The notes: generated by a model from the sequence alone, not told the origin. Shown: positions 29,264 through 39,348, numbered from the stretch's first letter. The stretch is DNA of 64,000 bases from Ornithinimicrobium ciconiae (GCF_007197575.1 NZ_CP041616.1:1302001-1366000); one strand, 5' to 3'. A program made the numbers and translations.

Positions 29264-30972
29264 GCCGGTCCTTCCAGGTGGAGGCGCTCGCCGGTCCAGC
29301 GCTCGCGCAGCCACCGGTCGTGGCTGGCGACGACGACGGCGCCAGGGTAGTCGGGCAGGGACTGCTCCAGCTCGGTGACCAGGAGCAGGGACAGGTGGTT
29401 GGTGGGCTCGTCGAGGGCCAGGACGTCCGGCGGGTCGGCCAGCAGGGTCGCCAGGTCGAGCCGGCGGCGCTGGCCCACGCTGAGGGCACCGACGCGGCGC
29501 TCGGCGTCCCGACCTGCGATCAGCCCGAAGGTCGCCAGTGGCGTGCGCTCGGCACGCTCTGGTCCCACCGCTGCCTCATAGGCGCTGCGCACCGACTGCT
29601 CGGCGTCACGGGCGAGCGGCTCCTGACTGAGCAGGGCGACCCGCAGCCGCCGCGACGAGGTGAGTGACCCGTGGTCGGGTGCCAGGTCGCCGGCGAGGAC
29701 CGAGAGCAGGGTCGACTTGCCCGAGCCGTTCGGTCCGGTGACGAGCAGTTGGCTGCGGGGGCGCAGGCTCAGCGTCGTGGGAGCGAGGCGCCCGGCGACC
29801 GCCAGGCCCGTCGCGGTCAGCACCGGGCCGGTCGTCGCACCAGCCGCCGTCGCGCCTGCGCCGGCGCCGACCTCGCCGAGGCCGATGAACCGCAGCCGGG
29901 CAGGCGGCTTGCGCACCTGGTCGTGCTCGAGGCGCTCCAGGGCAGTCGACGCGTCGTTGACCCGGCGCGCCACCACCTTGGCGTTGCGGTCGGCATAGAA
30001 CTTCTTGGCCGCTCCTCCCTCGGTCCGAGGGGGCCGGTCGGCGCGCCCGACGGTGTGGTCGTCCCGGACCCGGGCACGCAACCTGGCCAACTCGGCCTGC
30101 TCGTCCCGGAAGCGGCGCACCCAACGGTCGCGCTCGGCATACCGATCCTGGAGGTATGCCGTGTAGCTGCCGGTGAACTTCGTGACGCCGAACCCCGACC
30201 CGGGGGAGTCGCGGTCCTGTCGCACCGTGGCATAGGGGCGCGGCGCGGGGTCCAGGTCGAGCAGGGTGGTGGCGGCCTCGTCCAGGAACGCCCGGTCGTG
30301 GCTGGCGAGCAGCACCGGCCCCGACCAGTCGCGCAGTAGACCGACGAGGGTCTGGGTCGCCGCGTCGTCGAGGTGGTTGGTGGGCTCGTCCAGCAGCAGC
30401 GTGTCGGGCGAGCGGAGCAGGAGCCAGGCGAGGGAGAGGCGCGAGACCTGACCGCCGGAGAGCTCGCCAGCTGGACGGTCGCGGGGTAGGGCGGCCAGGT
30501 CGAGCCCGGCCAGGACGCGGTCGGTGCGGTGGTCGAGTTCCCAGGCGTGATGCCGCTCGGCGGCGTCGATCGCGGCCTGGAGACGCGACGCGGCCGTGGC
30601 GTCGCCGTCGGCCAACGCCTGGCCCTCGACCTCGACGAGGTGGGCGAGCTCGCGCACCGGCCCGGTGGCATCCTCCAGCACCTGCGCGATCGTCAAGCTG
30701 AGGCGAAACGGTGGTTCCTGGTGGAACAGGCCGACCGTGCCGGGGGCGCTGACCGAGCCGGCGTCGGGCTCGTCGAGGCCGGCTGCAATGCGCAGCAGGG
30801 TCGACTTGCCCGAGCCGTTCTCGCCGATCAGGGCGGCGATCTCACCGGAGGCCACCGTGCACGAGACGTCGGTCAGCACACGACGGTCGGGGAAGGACCG
30901 CGAGATGCCGTCCAGGCGCAGGTGATCAGCGCCGGAGGCGGCAGAAGTGAGCAGGGGTGAGGGTTGGGTCAT
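29260..30972 (-). CDS. ABC-F family ATP-binding protein
   Basis: A 570-residue soluble protein with two ABC domains and no membrane part: Walker A GENGSGKST (about 45-53), signature LSGGQVSRLSLA, Walker B LLLDEPTNHLDD; second copy GPNGSGKST, LSVGQRRRLDLA, LALDEPTNHLS. The linker between domains is charged and arginine-rich (about 230-290), the interdomain P-site motif of ribosome-binding ABC-F proteins. Such proteins release antibiotics from ribosomes or tune translation; which applies here is not decidable. ATG at 30972 has AGGAG 5 nt upstream. A possible short leader peptide lies 67 nt before it. Confidence 0.9.
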   Translation of the reverse strand: MTQPSPLLTSAASGADHLRLDGISRSFPDRRVLTDVSCTVASGEIAALIGENGSGKSTLLRIAAGLDEPDAGSVSAPGTVGLFHQEPPFRLSLTIAQVLEDATGPVRELAHLVEVEGQALADGDATAASRLQAAIDAAERHHAWELDHRTDRVLAGLDLAALPRDRPAGELSGGQVSRLSLAWLLLRSPDTLLLDEPTNHLDDAATQTLVGLLRDWSGPVLLASHDRAFLDEAATTLLDLDPAPRPYATVRQDRDSPGSGFGVTKFTGSYTAYLQDRYAERDRWVRRFRDEQAELARLRARVRDDHTVGRADRPPRTEGGAAKKFYADRNAKVVARRVNDASTALERLEHDQVRKPPARLRFIGLGEVGAGAGATAAGATTGPVLTATGLAVAGRLAPTTLSLRPRSQLLVTGPNGSGKSTLLSVLAGDLAPDHGSLTSSRRLRVALLSQEPLARDAEQSVRSAYEAAVGPERAERTPLATFGLIAGRDAERRVGALSVGQRRRLDLATLLADPPDVLALDEPTNHLSLLLVTELEQSLPDYPGAVVVASHDRWLRERWTGERLHLEGPA

Positions 30973-31039
30973 GGGACTCCTGTGGGAAGCGGAGACCGCA
31001 GCCGTCAGCGCGAGGGCGAGATGGCGCGGCGGGGCAACT

Positions 31040-31067
31040 TCAGGAAATCCACATGGCATGGACCGTA
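31040..31067 (-). promoter_or_regulatory. leaderless leader peptide MWIS upstream of ABC-F gene
   Basis: TACGGT (31067-31062) is followed after 7 nt by ATG TGG ATT TCC TGA (31054-31040). With transcription beginning at that ATG, a four-residue peptide would be translated before the ABC-F cistron. No clear terminator hairpin is seen between it and 30972. Confidence 0.4.
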
Positions 31068-31168
31068 AGGCGCTGGGTGGGCCGGGGGCAAGTGGTTATC
31101 CGGGCATGGGCCGGGGTTGGGCGGCAATTCGGTGGCCGCGCTCGCGACGTCCCGCTAGCCTCTGCCCC

Positions 31169-31390
31169 GTGGCCAACCCTGACGGATTCGACTACGCGGT
31201 GCGGGGCGAGGATGTCGTCGTGACCCACCACGGTCGGCCGGCGACGACCCTTCGAGGGAGACGTGCAGCCGCCTTCCTCGAGGACGTCAGGAACGAGGAT
31301 CCGCAGGAGCTGATGGCGAGGCTGACCGGCAACTACCGGCGGGGCAACGAGCGCCAGGCCCGCCAGCACCCGCGCAACCGCGGACGCTGA
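31169..31390 (+). CDS. small conserved actinobacterial protein of unknown function
   Basis: A 73-residue soluble, basic protein: a short beta-rich first half (YAVRGEDVVVTHHGRPATTL), a helix (AAAFLEDVRNEDPQELMARL) and a basic Arg/Asn tail. GTG at 31169 was chosen because TAGCCT (31156-31161) ends 7 nt upstream; a longer frame upstream has no such signal. It resembles short hypothetical proteins common in actinobacteria; no function is known to me. Divergent from the ABC-F gene. Confidence 0.65.
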   Translation: MANPDGFDYAVRGEDVVVTHHGRPATTLRGRRAAAFLEDVRNEDPQELMARLTGNYRRGNERQARQHPRNRGR

Positions 31391-31609
31391 CCACACGCTC
31401 CTCCACACCGGTGCCCGACGTCAGGAAGTGCGACGTTCCGCCGGGCTCAGCCAGGCCAGGGCCCGGACCGACTCCTCGCGCCCGTAGGGCGCATGCACGC
31501 GAAGGCCCAGCTGGGGTCTGGATCTCACGTGCGGCTGTTCGCCCGTTGGCTCCGAGCCCAACTTGCGCCGATCGCAGCGGGGAGAGTGCCCGTCGAGCGT
31601 GCCCCGGCG

Positions 31610-31615
31610 TAGGGT
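31610..31615 (+). promoter_or_regulatory. leaderless -10 box of tetR-type gene
   Basis: TAGGGT ends 8 nt before the ATG at 31624. The rest of the gap 31391-31623 shows no gene. Confidence 0.5.
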
Positions 31616-31623
31616 GATGCGCC

Positions 31624-32232
31624 ATGCCGAAGATCAGTGCACCGACTCTCGTCCAGCATCGTGCTGCGCGGGAGAGGGCATTGCTTGACGCGGCGCACGA
31701 GCTGTTGCTGGAGTCCGGTGAGGCTCCCGGTCTGCCGCAGGTGGCCGCCCGTGCCGGCCTGGCGCGCACCAGCATCTACCAGTACTTCGGCTCCAAGGCC
31801 GACCTCCTGCGTGCGATGGTGCGCGACGTCTATCCGCGGTGGACCGAACGTGTCACCAGCGCGATGGCCGCCGCACCCACCGACGCCGACCGTGTGCTTG
31901 CCTACGCGGTCGCCAACCTGCAGCTGGTGGCCGAGGGAACCCACGCCATCGGCAGTGCCCTGGCCGCCCTTGCCCCGGACGAGGAGCTCGACGAGCAGGC
32001 CACGCGCATGCACCGGGAGATCCAGGAGCCGTTGATCCAGGTCCTTGCTTCCTTGGAGGTGGAGTCGCCCGAGGACGTCGCCGCACTCGTCAGCGCCGTC
32101 GTGCATGGGGCGACGCGCATCCTGGAGTCAGGTGTCGACGTTGACATGGTCATCGGGCACGTGTCGCTGATCCTCGGGCCGTTGGTGCGCGAGCTCGGTG
32201 GGACAGCCCAGCTGGCCACAGGGAGCCCGTGA
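31624..32232 (+). CDS. TetR family transcriptional regulator
   Basis: A 202-residue repressor with an N-terminal helix-turn-helix (ARERALLDAAHELLLESG, then VAARAGLARTSIYQYFGSKADLL at about 41-63) and a helical ligand domain with variable sequence. It sits 129 nt upstream of, and in line with, an ABC exporter pair, the usual arrangement for a local repressor. An inverted repeat lies in the gap. Confidence 0.92.
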   Translation: MPKISAPTLVQHRAARERALLDAAHELLLESGEAPGLPQVAARAGLARTSIYQYFGSKADLLRAMVRDVYPRWTERVTSAMAAAPTDADRVLAYAVANLQLVAEGTHAIGSALAALAPDEELDEQATRMHREIQEPLIQVLASLEVESPEDVAALVSAVVHGATRILESGVDVDMVIGHVSLILGPLVRELGGTAQLATGSP

Positions 32233-32301
32233 ACAACGGATTTCGTCCTCCGGTCGAGCCTGTGGCACGATGTCAACATCTTCCCGACACGTTGTCGTTA
32301 A

Positions 32302-32332
32302 ACGTTCGGTCCGCACCAGCGGGTCCGAACGT
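32302..32332. promoter_or_regulatory. candidate TetR operator upstream of exporter
   Basis: ACGTTCGG (32302-32309) and CCGAACGT (32325-32332), perfect 8-bp arms 15 nt apart, 30 nt before the permease start. A TTAAAC-containing stretch just upstream may be part of the promoter. Confidence 0.45.
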
Positions 32333-32361
32333 GCGCGGCGGCTGCCACGACAAGAGTTCTC

Positions 32362-33522
32362 ATGTTTCTAGCGCTACGCGAGCTGCGGTTCGCCCGCGGC
32401 CGGTTCGGCCTGATGGGCCTGGTCATCTCCCTCATGGCCGTCCTCATGGTGATGCTCTCCGGGCTGTCCGCCGGCCTGGTCAACGACGGGGTCTCCGGCC
32501 TGAAGGCGATGCCGGTCACCGCGTTCGCCTTCGACGAGGGCACCAAGCAGGACAACGCCTTCTCCAGGTCCGTCGTCGACGCAGAGCAGGTCGCCACCTG
32601 GGGACATCATTCGCAGGTCGAGGCCGCCGAGCCCATGGGTGTCTCCATCGTCAACGCGGTGACCGGCGACGGCGATCAGATCGACCTGACGCTCTTCGGG
32701 GTGGCGCCACACTCCTTCCTGGCCCCCGCGATCAGTGCCGGCCAGGAGTTCGGCGACCCGGCGGGGATCGTCGTCTCGGACACCGCCCGGGAGGACGGGA
32801 TCGAGCTCGGCACCGTCATCACGCTCGACCGCATCGGCACGGAGCTGGAGGTAGTCGGTTTCACCGAGGGACAGGCCACCTTCGGCCACGTGGACGTCGC
32901 CTATCTGCCGCTCGGCACTTGGCAGCTCATCGCGGCTGGTGAGGCACCTGACGGTGCTCCCACCTCCGAGGAGGTCGCGGCCCTCGACTTCGATGCCGCA
33001 TCCGTCGTCGCCCTGCGCGCGGTGGAGGGCACGGACCTGGCGGCGGGCAAGGCTGACGTCCTCGCCGCTGGGGACGCGGATGCTGCCACGACCACGATGA
33101 TGCTTGAGGAGGCGTTCAATGCCTCCCCGGGCTACCAGGCGGAGACGCTCACCCTGGACATGATTCAGTGGTTCCTCTATGCCATCGGTGCCTTGGTGGT
33201 GGGTGCCTTCTTCACGGTGTGGACGATCCAACGAGGCCACGAGCTGGCCGTCCTGCGTGCCATGGGGGCCTCCGTGCGTTATCTGCTCGGCGACGCCCTG
33301 GCCCAGGCCGCCATCCTGCTGGTGACCTTCACCCTCGGTGGGCTGGTGGTCGGGATCGCCCTGGGGAGCCTGATGCCGGCCGGCATGCCGTTCTCGCTGG
33401 AGGCCGGCCCGATCGCCACTGCGAGCGCAGTGATGGTCCTGCTCGGCCTGGTCGGCGCGACCGTCGCCGTGCTGCGGGTGACCCGCATCGAGCCGCTGGC
33501 CGCCCTGGGAGGAGCCCGATGA
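32362..33522 (+). CDS. FtsX-like (MacB-type) ABC transporter permease
   Basis: A 386-residue membrane protein with one N-terminal helix (about 15-38), a large extracytoplasmic MacB-like periplasmic core domain (about 40-260), and three C-terminal helices in the FtsX arrangement, with the VWTIQRGHELAVLRAMGAS motif. Type VII ABC exporters of this kind move lipids, peptides or signal mechanically. ATG at 32362 has AAGAG close upstream. Its stop overlaps the ATPase start (ATGA). Confidence 0.9.
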   Translation: MFLALRELRFARGRFGLMGLVISLMAVLMVMLSGLSAGLVNDGVSGLKAMPVTAFAFDEGTKQDNAFSRSVVDAEQVATWGHHSQVEAAEPMGVSIVNAVTGDGDQIDLTLFGVAPHSFLAPAISAGQEFGDPAGIVVSDTAREDGIELGTVITLDRIGTELEVVGFTEGQATFGHVDVAYLPLGTWQLIAAGEAPDGAPTSEEVAALDFDAASVVALRAVEGTDLAAGKADVLAAGDADAATTTMMLEEAFNASPGYQAETLTLDMIQWFLYAIGALVVGAFFTVWTIQRGHELAVLRAMGASVRYLLGDALAQAAILLVTFTLGGLVVGIALGSLMPAGMPFSLEAGPIATASAVMVLLGLVGATVAVLRVTRIEPLAALGGAR

Positions 33523-34256
33523 ACACCCGTGCGGGCACGCACCCGACCCCGCCCGACGCGACCGGACCGGCTGCCCCCGCCCTCGTCCTGGCCGACGTCA
33601 CTCTGGAGGTCGGCGACGGGGACGGCAAGATCCGCGCCCTCGACGGGGTCAGCCTCGAGGTCGCCACCGGGGAGTTCGTCGCTGTCATCGGCCCCTCGGG
33701 CGCCGGGAAGTCGTCCCTGCTGGCCGTGGCGGGCGCGCTCGCAGCGCCGACCTCCGGTCACGTCGAGGTGCTCGGGCAGGACCTCGCGTCCCTGCGTCGT
33801 CGAGGTCAGGGGCAGCTGGCACGGTTCCGACGCCAGCACCTGGGCTTTGTCTTCCAGGCCGGCAACCTCATCCCCGCGCTGACCGCCGCCGACCAGCTGC
33901 GACTGGCCCACCGACTGGGCCGCCGTCGTGGCGAGCCGCGCGGCTCCGACCCCCTGCCCCTGCTGGAAGCGGTCGGCATGGATCACCGCGCCACGCACCG
34001 CCCCGGACAGCTCTCCGGCGGCGAGCGGCAGCGCGTGGGGATCGCCCGAGCCCTTGCCAACGCACCCGGCCTCCTCCTCGTGGACGAGCCCACCGCCGCG
34101 CTGGACCGGCAGCGCAGTCACGACATCGTCGCTCTCCTCGCCGCCCAGGCACGAGAACACGGGGTAGCCGTGGTCATGGTCACCCACGACCACGACATCC
34201 TGACCCACGTGGACCGCGTGACGGAGATGGTCGACGGCCGGCTGCAGCCGGCGTAG
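33519..34256 (+). CDS. MacB/LolD-like ABC transporter ATPase
   Basis: A 245-residue ATPase with Walker [10 protein letters not shown] (about 53-61), Q-loop FVFQAGNLIPALTA, signature LSGGERQRVGIARAL and Walker B LLLVDEPTAALD, then the H-loop VTHDHDI. The long Thr/Pro-rich N-terminal 20 residues are unusual. GGAGGA precedes the ATG, which overlaps the permease stop. Partner of the FtsX-like permease under the TetR gene. Confidence 0.94.
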   Translation: MNTRAGTHPTPPDATGPAAPALVLADVTLEVGDGDGKIRALDGVSLEVATGEFVAVIGPSGAGKSSLLAVAGALAAPTSGHVEVLGQDLASLRRRGQGQLARFRRQHLGFVFQAGNLIPALTAADQLRLAHRLGRRRGEPRGSDPLPLLEAVGMDHRATHRPGQLSGGERQRVGIARALANAPGLLLVDEPTAALDRQRSHDIVALLAAQAREHGVAVVMVTHDHDILTHVDRVTEMVDGRLQPA

Positions 34257-34293
34257 GGTCCACGCCGAGGTGTGCCAGCCGATGCCCTTCGGC

Positions 34294-35049
34294 TCAGGGA
34301 TCGTCAAGGGTCTGCTGGCCGAACCGGGCCAGGTAGTGCCAGACGCGCTTCAGAGCCTGGGGGTCGTACTGCCGGGACCGGGCGACCTCCCCGATGAGGT
34401 CGGGCGTGACCACCCGGCCGAGAGCGCGTGCGAGAGCGACGAACTGAGGTCCGCGGTAGTCCGGGTCGAGGGAGGAGGACGCGACCTCAAAGCCGGGATG
34501 CCACTCCACCGGGCATCCCAGCGACTGCGCGGCCTCCTCGACCGTCGTCCCCCGAAAGCAGGGATCGAGGACGACGGCCTCGACGTCTCGGCTGATGGAG
34601 ACGCCGCCGTGCACGTGAGCCTCGACGTAGCGGTCCAGCAGGTCATGCTCACCGGTTCGGGCCTGGTCGACCAGTTCCTCGACCTCCTGGAAGCCGCGCA
34701 CCGCGTCGGGTTCGAACACCGAGTCCGGATAACAAAAGGTGCTGCGGGCGTTGACATCAGGACGCAGTCGCAGGTGCGCCGACCCGAACCTGACGGAGGC
34801 GCCATACGGCCCGTCGTCGAAGTTCAGAGCGCCATAGACCGGCCGCTCCCGAGGGCCGCTCCGGTCATAGCGCCCACCGAAGAGGCGACTCTCCCACCGC
34901 CAGCGGTTGCCACCCTGATGAGCCGTCAGCCCTCCGTTGGAGGTGCCGGTCTCGAACTGGCTCAGATAGACGCCGTCACGGACGATCGACTCGATGACCA
35001 TCTCGTCACGGTGGGGCCAGTCGGGGTGGAACTGGAGAGTCACGTGCAC
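34294..35049 (-). CDS. DUF3626 domain protein
   Basis: A 251-residue protein that matches my memory of DUF3626: SNGGLTAHQGGNRWRWESR, VYGALNF, FGSAHLRLRPDV, STFCYPDSVF and EAHVHGGVSI. No signal peptide or membrane segment. The conserved His/Asp/Glu pattern suggests an enzyme, perhaps a transferase or toxin-like domain, but the function is not known to me. It is the last gene of a minus-strand run, 12 nt after the PIN gene. Confidence 0.75.
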   Translation of the reverse strand: MHVTLQFHPDWPHRDEMVIESIVRDGVYLSQFETGTSNGGLTAHQGGNRWRWESRLFGGRYDRSGPRERPVYGALNFDDGPYGASVRFGSAHLRLRPDVNARSTFCYPDSVFEPDAVRGFQEVEELVDQARTGEHDLLDRYVEAHVHGGVSISRDVEAVVLDPCFRGTTVEEAAQSLGCPVEWHPGFEVASSSLDPDYRGPQFVALARALGRVVTPDLIGEVARSRQYDPQALKRVWHYLARFGQQTLDDP

Positions 35050-35061
35050 GGTCGACCCTCC

Positions 35062-35466
35062 TCAGGACAGTGCGGCCACGAAGTCGCGCCAACCGACGAC
35101 CTCGATCAGGCCGTTGGCCAGCGAGCGCAGCGCCTCGTCGTCGGTGACGAGCACGTCCGCCTGCAGGCGCGCCACGGCGATCAGCTCCGCCGGTCGCGTG
35201 TCGTCCAGCTGCAGCTCGCTGGCGATCCGCCACGCCTCACGACGTGAGACGCGGTCACCCAGCAACCGCATCCGCAGCCCCGCCAGGCGATCGAGCAGCG
35301 CGTTGCGCTCGGCAGCCCCCAGGTCGGGCTCTCGTTGTTCCCGATAGAGGAGCGAGAGGACCTCGGAGCGCAGGCTCGCCGTCCCGACGAGCTGGTGCTC
35401 GCCGGGGTCGATCCCCTCCTGGACGAGCCGGAGCGTCGTCGGGGCATCGACCGCGAAGCGCGTCAC
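35062..35466 (-). CDS. PIN domain protein (VapC-like ribonuclease fold)
   Basis: A 134-residue PIN-type protein. N-terminal FAVDAPTTLRL carries the first conserved Asp, the middle RSEVLSLLYRE the conserved Glu, and LDDTRPAELIAVARLQADVLVTDDEAL the later acidic residues. GTG at 35466 was chosen; longer in-frame starts run into the aldehyde dehydrogenase gene. GAGG lies about 9 nt upstream. There is no small antitoxin gene beside it: neighbours are an ALDH-like gene and DUF3626, so it may be an orphan toxin or a housekeeping nuclease. Confidence 0.75.
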   Translation of the reverse strand: MTRFAVDAPTTLRLVQEGIDPGEHQLVGTASLRSEVLSLLYREQREPDLGAAERNALLDRLAGLRMRLLGDRVSRREAWRIASELQLDDTRPAELIAVARLQADVLVTDDEALRSLANGLIEVVGWRDFVAALS

Positions 35467-35482
35467 CTGGGCAGACCTCGCC

Positions 35483-36414
35483 TCAGATGCCCTTGGGGTG
35501 CCAGACGGTCTTGGTCTCCAGGAAGGCCTCGATCCGGGACAGCCCGGGCTCGACCGCGAAGTCCGGCTCGATGGCCATGACGCCGGAGCCGGCCGGTCGC
35601 AGCACCCGCTTGAGGTTCTCTGCCGCGGCCGCCTCCAGGTCGCCCCACACCACATCGGGGGCGTCCGCGGCACCGGTCAGGTCGATCGCGTTGACGTCGC
35701 GGTGCGAGGCCAGCCACGGGGCGACCTCTGAGGTGATGCCGGTGATCAGGTTGACCGCGCCACCGGGCACGTCCGAGGTGGCCAGGGCCTCGGCCAGGGT
35801 GATCGCCGGCACCGGCCGGCCCTGGGAGGCCAGGACCACAGCCGTGTTGCCCGAGACGATGATCGGCGCCACGACCGAGACCAGCCCGAGCAGCGACGAG
35901 CCCTGCGGTGCCAGCGCCGCCACGACGCCGGTCGGCTCGGGAGCGGAGATGTTGAAGAACGGTCCGGCGACCGGGTTGGTACCGCCCAGGATCTGCGCGA
36001 ACTTGTCGGACCACCCGGCATACCAGACCCATCGGTCGATGGCAGCCGAGACGTTGGCCTCGGCGCGGGCCGCCGTCAGCCCTTCGGCGGCCTGCACCTC
36101 GGCGACGAACTGCGAGCGGCGCGACTCCATCACCTCGGCGACGCGATAGAGGACCTGGCCGCGGTTGTAGGCCGTGGCACCGGCCCAGCCGGAGACCGCC
36201 TTGCGGGCGGCGACCACCGCGTCGCGGGCATCCTTGCGCGACCCCTGAGCGGCGTTGGCCAGGAACTTCGGCGACCGGCCGGAGGAGAAGACCTCATAGG
36301 AACGGCCCGACTCGCTGCGGGGGAACTTGCCGCCGATATAGAGCTTGTAGGTCTTGCGGACGTCCACCCGCGAGGAGGCGGTGGACCTGGCGGCCGGCTT
36401 GCGCGTCGAAGTGC

Positions 36415-36418
<4 letters not shown>
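35483..36418 (-). CDS. catalytically inactive ALDH-like protein, counterpart of ALDH16 C-terminal domain
   Basis: A 311-residue truncated aldehyde dehydrogenase fold. It starts KTYKLYIGGKFPRSESGRSY, keeps the nucleotide-binding strands (VVAALAPQGSSLLGL, SGNTAVVLAS) but ends soon after VNAIDLTGAAD. It therefore lacks the catalytic Cys region and the general-base Glu motif found in the upstream ALDH. ALDH16 enzymes are single chains made of an active ALDH domain followed by a shorter non-catalytic ALDH domain; here the two appear as separate genes overlapping by 4 nt (GTGA). A structural or regulatory partner of the upstream enzyme is the likely role. Confidence 0.8.
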
Positions 36419-37860
<1,442 letters not shown>

Positions 37861-37923
37861 ATCTCTCGTCCTCGCGTCTGGGCAGTTCGGGTCTGAGGGG
37901 CCTTGGGTTTTTGGGGGGCCGCG

Positions 37924-37936
37924 GGGGCGGAGCCCC
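37924..37936 (-). terminator. small hairpin between deoC and ALDH genes
   Basis: GGGGC-TCC-GCCCC on the minus strand, 8 nt after the deoC stop. Weak; it may only reduce read-through. Confidence 0.3.
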
Positions 37937-37944
37937 TGTGGGAG

Positions 37945-38952
37945 CTAGTAGAGGCTGGGGGAGTCGTCGGCGATGTAGTCGGAACCGGAGTAGGCGCCGG
38001 TGGCCATCTTCTGCCGCTGCAGGATCAGGTCGTTGAGCAGGCTGGAGGCGCCGAACCGGAACCACTCGTTGGTCAGCCAGTCCTCTCCGGCGACCTCGTG
38101 CACGCTGACCAGGAACTTGATGGCGTCCTTGCTGGTGCGGATCCCGCCAGCCGGCTTCACCCCGACCATCTGACCGGTCTGCTCGCGCCAGTCACGCACC
38201 GCCTGCAGCATGATCACCGTCACCGGCAGGGTCGCCGCAGGGCTCACCTTGCCGGTCGAGGTCTTGATGAAGTCACCGCCGGCCAGCATCGACAGGTAGG
38301 ACGCGCGGCGCACGTTGTCATAGGTGACCAGCTCGCCGGTCTCCATGATCACCTTCAGGCGGGCGTCACCGCAGGCCTCCTTGACGGCGACGATCTGGTC
38401 GAAGACGGTCAGGTAGTCGCCGGACAGGAAGGCCCCGCGGTCGATCACCATGTCGATCTCGTCGGCTCCGGCGCTCACGGCGTCCGCGACGTCGGCCAGC
38501 TTGACCCGCATGCTCGCACGTCCGCTGGGGAAGGCGGTAGCGACGGCGGCCACCTTGACGCCGCTGTCACCGAGGACGTCCCTGGCATGACCGACCATGT
38601 CGCCATAGACACAGACCGCAGCGGGCCGCGGGGTGCTCAGGTCGCTGGGGTCGGGAGTCAGCGCCCTGGTGGCCAGACCTCGCACCCGCCCCGGGGTGTC
38701 GGCACCCTCGAGGGTGGTGAGGTCGATCATGGAGATCGCCGTGTCGATCGCCCACGCCTTGGACGTGGTCTTGATCGAGCGGGTGCCGAGGGAGGCGGCA
38801 CGGGCCTCGGCGCCGACCTGGTCCACTCCGGGCAGGCCGTGCAGCCACGAGGTCAGGGCCTTGTTGGTCACCTGCGAGACACCGAGGATCTCGCGGGCGC
38901 GGACAGGGGTCCCGGCCGGTGTCGTCACAGGGACGTCGATGTCTGTGCTCAC
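37945..38952 (-). CDS. deoC: deoxyribose-phosphate aldolase, long form
   Basis: Cleaves deoxyribose-5-phosphate to glyceraldehyde-3-phosphate and acetaldehyde. The 335-residue protein has the Schiff-base Lys230 in GGDFIKTSTGKVS and the activating Lys266 in VGVKPAGGI, 36 residues apart as in animal DERA. Its C-terminus ends in SPSLY, where a terminal Tyr assists catalysis in known enzymes. At 335 residues it matches the long form rather than the 220-260 residue bacterial form. GTG start set by TAGACT ending 6 nt upstream. Confidence 0.95.
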   Translation of the reverse strand: MSTDIDVPVTTPAGTPVRAREILGVSQVTNKALTSWLHGLPGVDQVGAEARAASLGTRSIKTTSKAWAIDTAISMIDLTTLEGADTPGRVRGLATRALTPDPSDLSTPRPAAVCVYGDMVGHARDVLGDSGVKVAAVATAFPSGRASMRVKLADVADAVSAGADEIDMVIDRGAFLSGDYLTVFDQIVAVKEACGDARLKVIMETGELVTYDNVRRASYLSMLAGGDFIKTSTGKVSPAATLPVTVIMLQAVRDWREQTGQMVGVKPAGGIRTSKDAIKFLVSVHEVAGEDWLTNEWFRFGASSLLNDLILQRQKMATGAYSGSDYIADDSPSLY

Positions 38953-38958
38953 CCGTTG

Positions 38959-38993
38959 AGTCTAGCCCGGCGGGTCAGCGGGGCACCTAAGAT
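38959..38993. promoter_or_regulatory. divergent leaderless promoters for deoC and the cupin-add operon
   Basis: Minus-strand TAGACT (38964-38959), 6 nt before the deoC GTG. Plus-strand TAAGAT (38988-38993), 7 nt before the cupin ATG. Both genes lack a Shine-Dalgarno. Confidence 0.6.
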
Positions 38994-39000
38994 CGCTGTC

Positions 39001-39348
39001 ATGGCACAGCACCTGGAACCCGTCCGCATCCCCGTCCCCGGGGGGAAGGTGATCGAGGAGTTAGCCGGTCGCGTCGCCACCGGGCACAACAACTACTCCG
39101 TCGCGCGGATGAGCGCACCCGCGGGGTGGGACGAGCCCACCCAGCGCCCGGACTTCGACGAGGTCACCTATGTCCTGGCGGGAGAGCTGCTCGTGCACAC
39201 GGAGGCGGGCACCGAGACGGTTGGGGCCGGACGCGGCGTCCTGACCCGGGCGGGGGAGCGGGTGCGCTATGAGGCCGGTCCCGAGGGCGCCGACTATGTC
39301 GCTGTCTGCGTGCCAGCCTTCTCCGAGGAAGGGGCACACCGTGCCTGA
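39001..39348 (+). CDS. cupin domain protein
   Basis: A 115-residue single-domain cupin with strands [10 protein letters not shown] and [15 protein letters not shown]. The usual first metal motif is reduced: [14 protein letters not shown] gives the Glu of G(X)5HXH(X)3-4E(X)6G but few histidines, so metal binding is doubtful. ATG at 39001 follows a leaderless -10. It overlaps the add start by 8 nt, suggesting a function tied to ethanolamine- or nucleoside-type metabolism; that is inference only. Confidence 0.8.
   Translation: MAQHLEPVRIPVPGGKVIEELAGRVATGHNNYSVARMSAPAGWDEPTQRPDFDEVTYVLAGELLVHTEAGTETVGAGRGVLTRAGERVRYEAGPEGADYVAVCVPAFSEEGAHRA

Noticed and set aside
30973..31059. ABC-F start at GTG/ATG further upstream (29 extra residues)
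   Set aside because: The ATG at 30972 has an ideal ribosome site and the family N-terminus; the upstream extension matches nothing.
30947..31168. Extended N-terminus of the small 73-residue protein
   Set aside because: The extension overlaps the ABC-F start and leader in the opposite direction; the leaderless box points to GTG at 31169.
35062..35466. Classic VapBC toxin-antitoxin pair
   Set aside because: No small antitoxin frame adjoins the PIN gene on either side.
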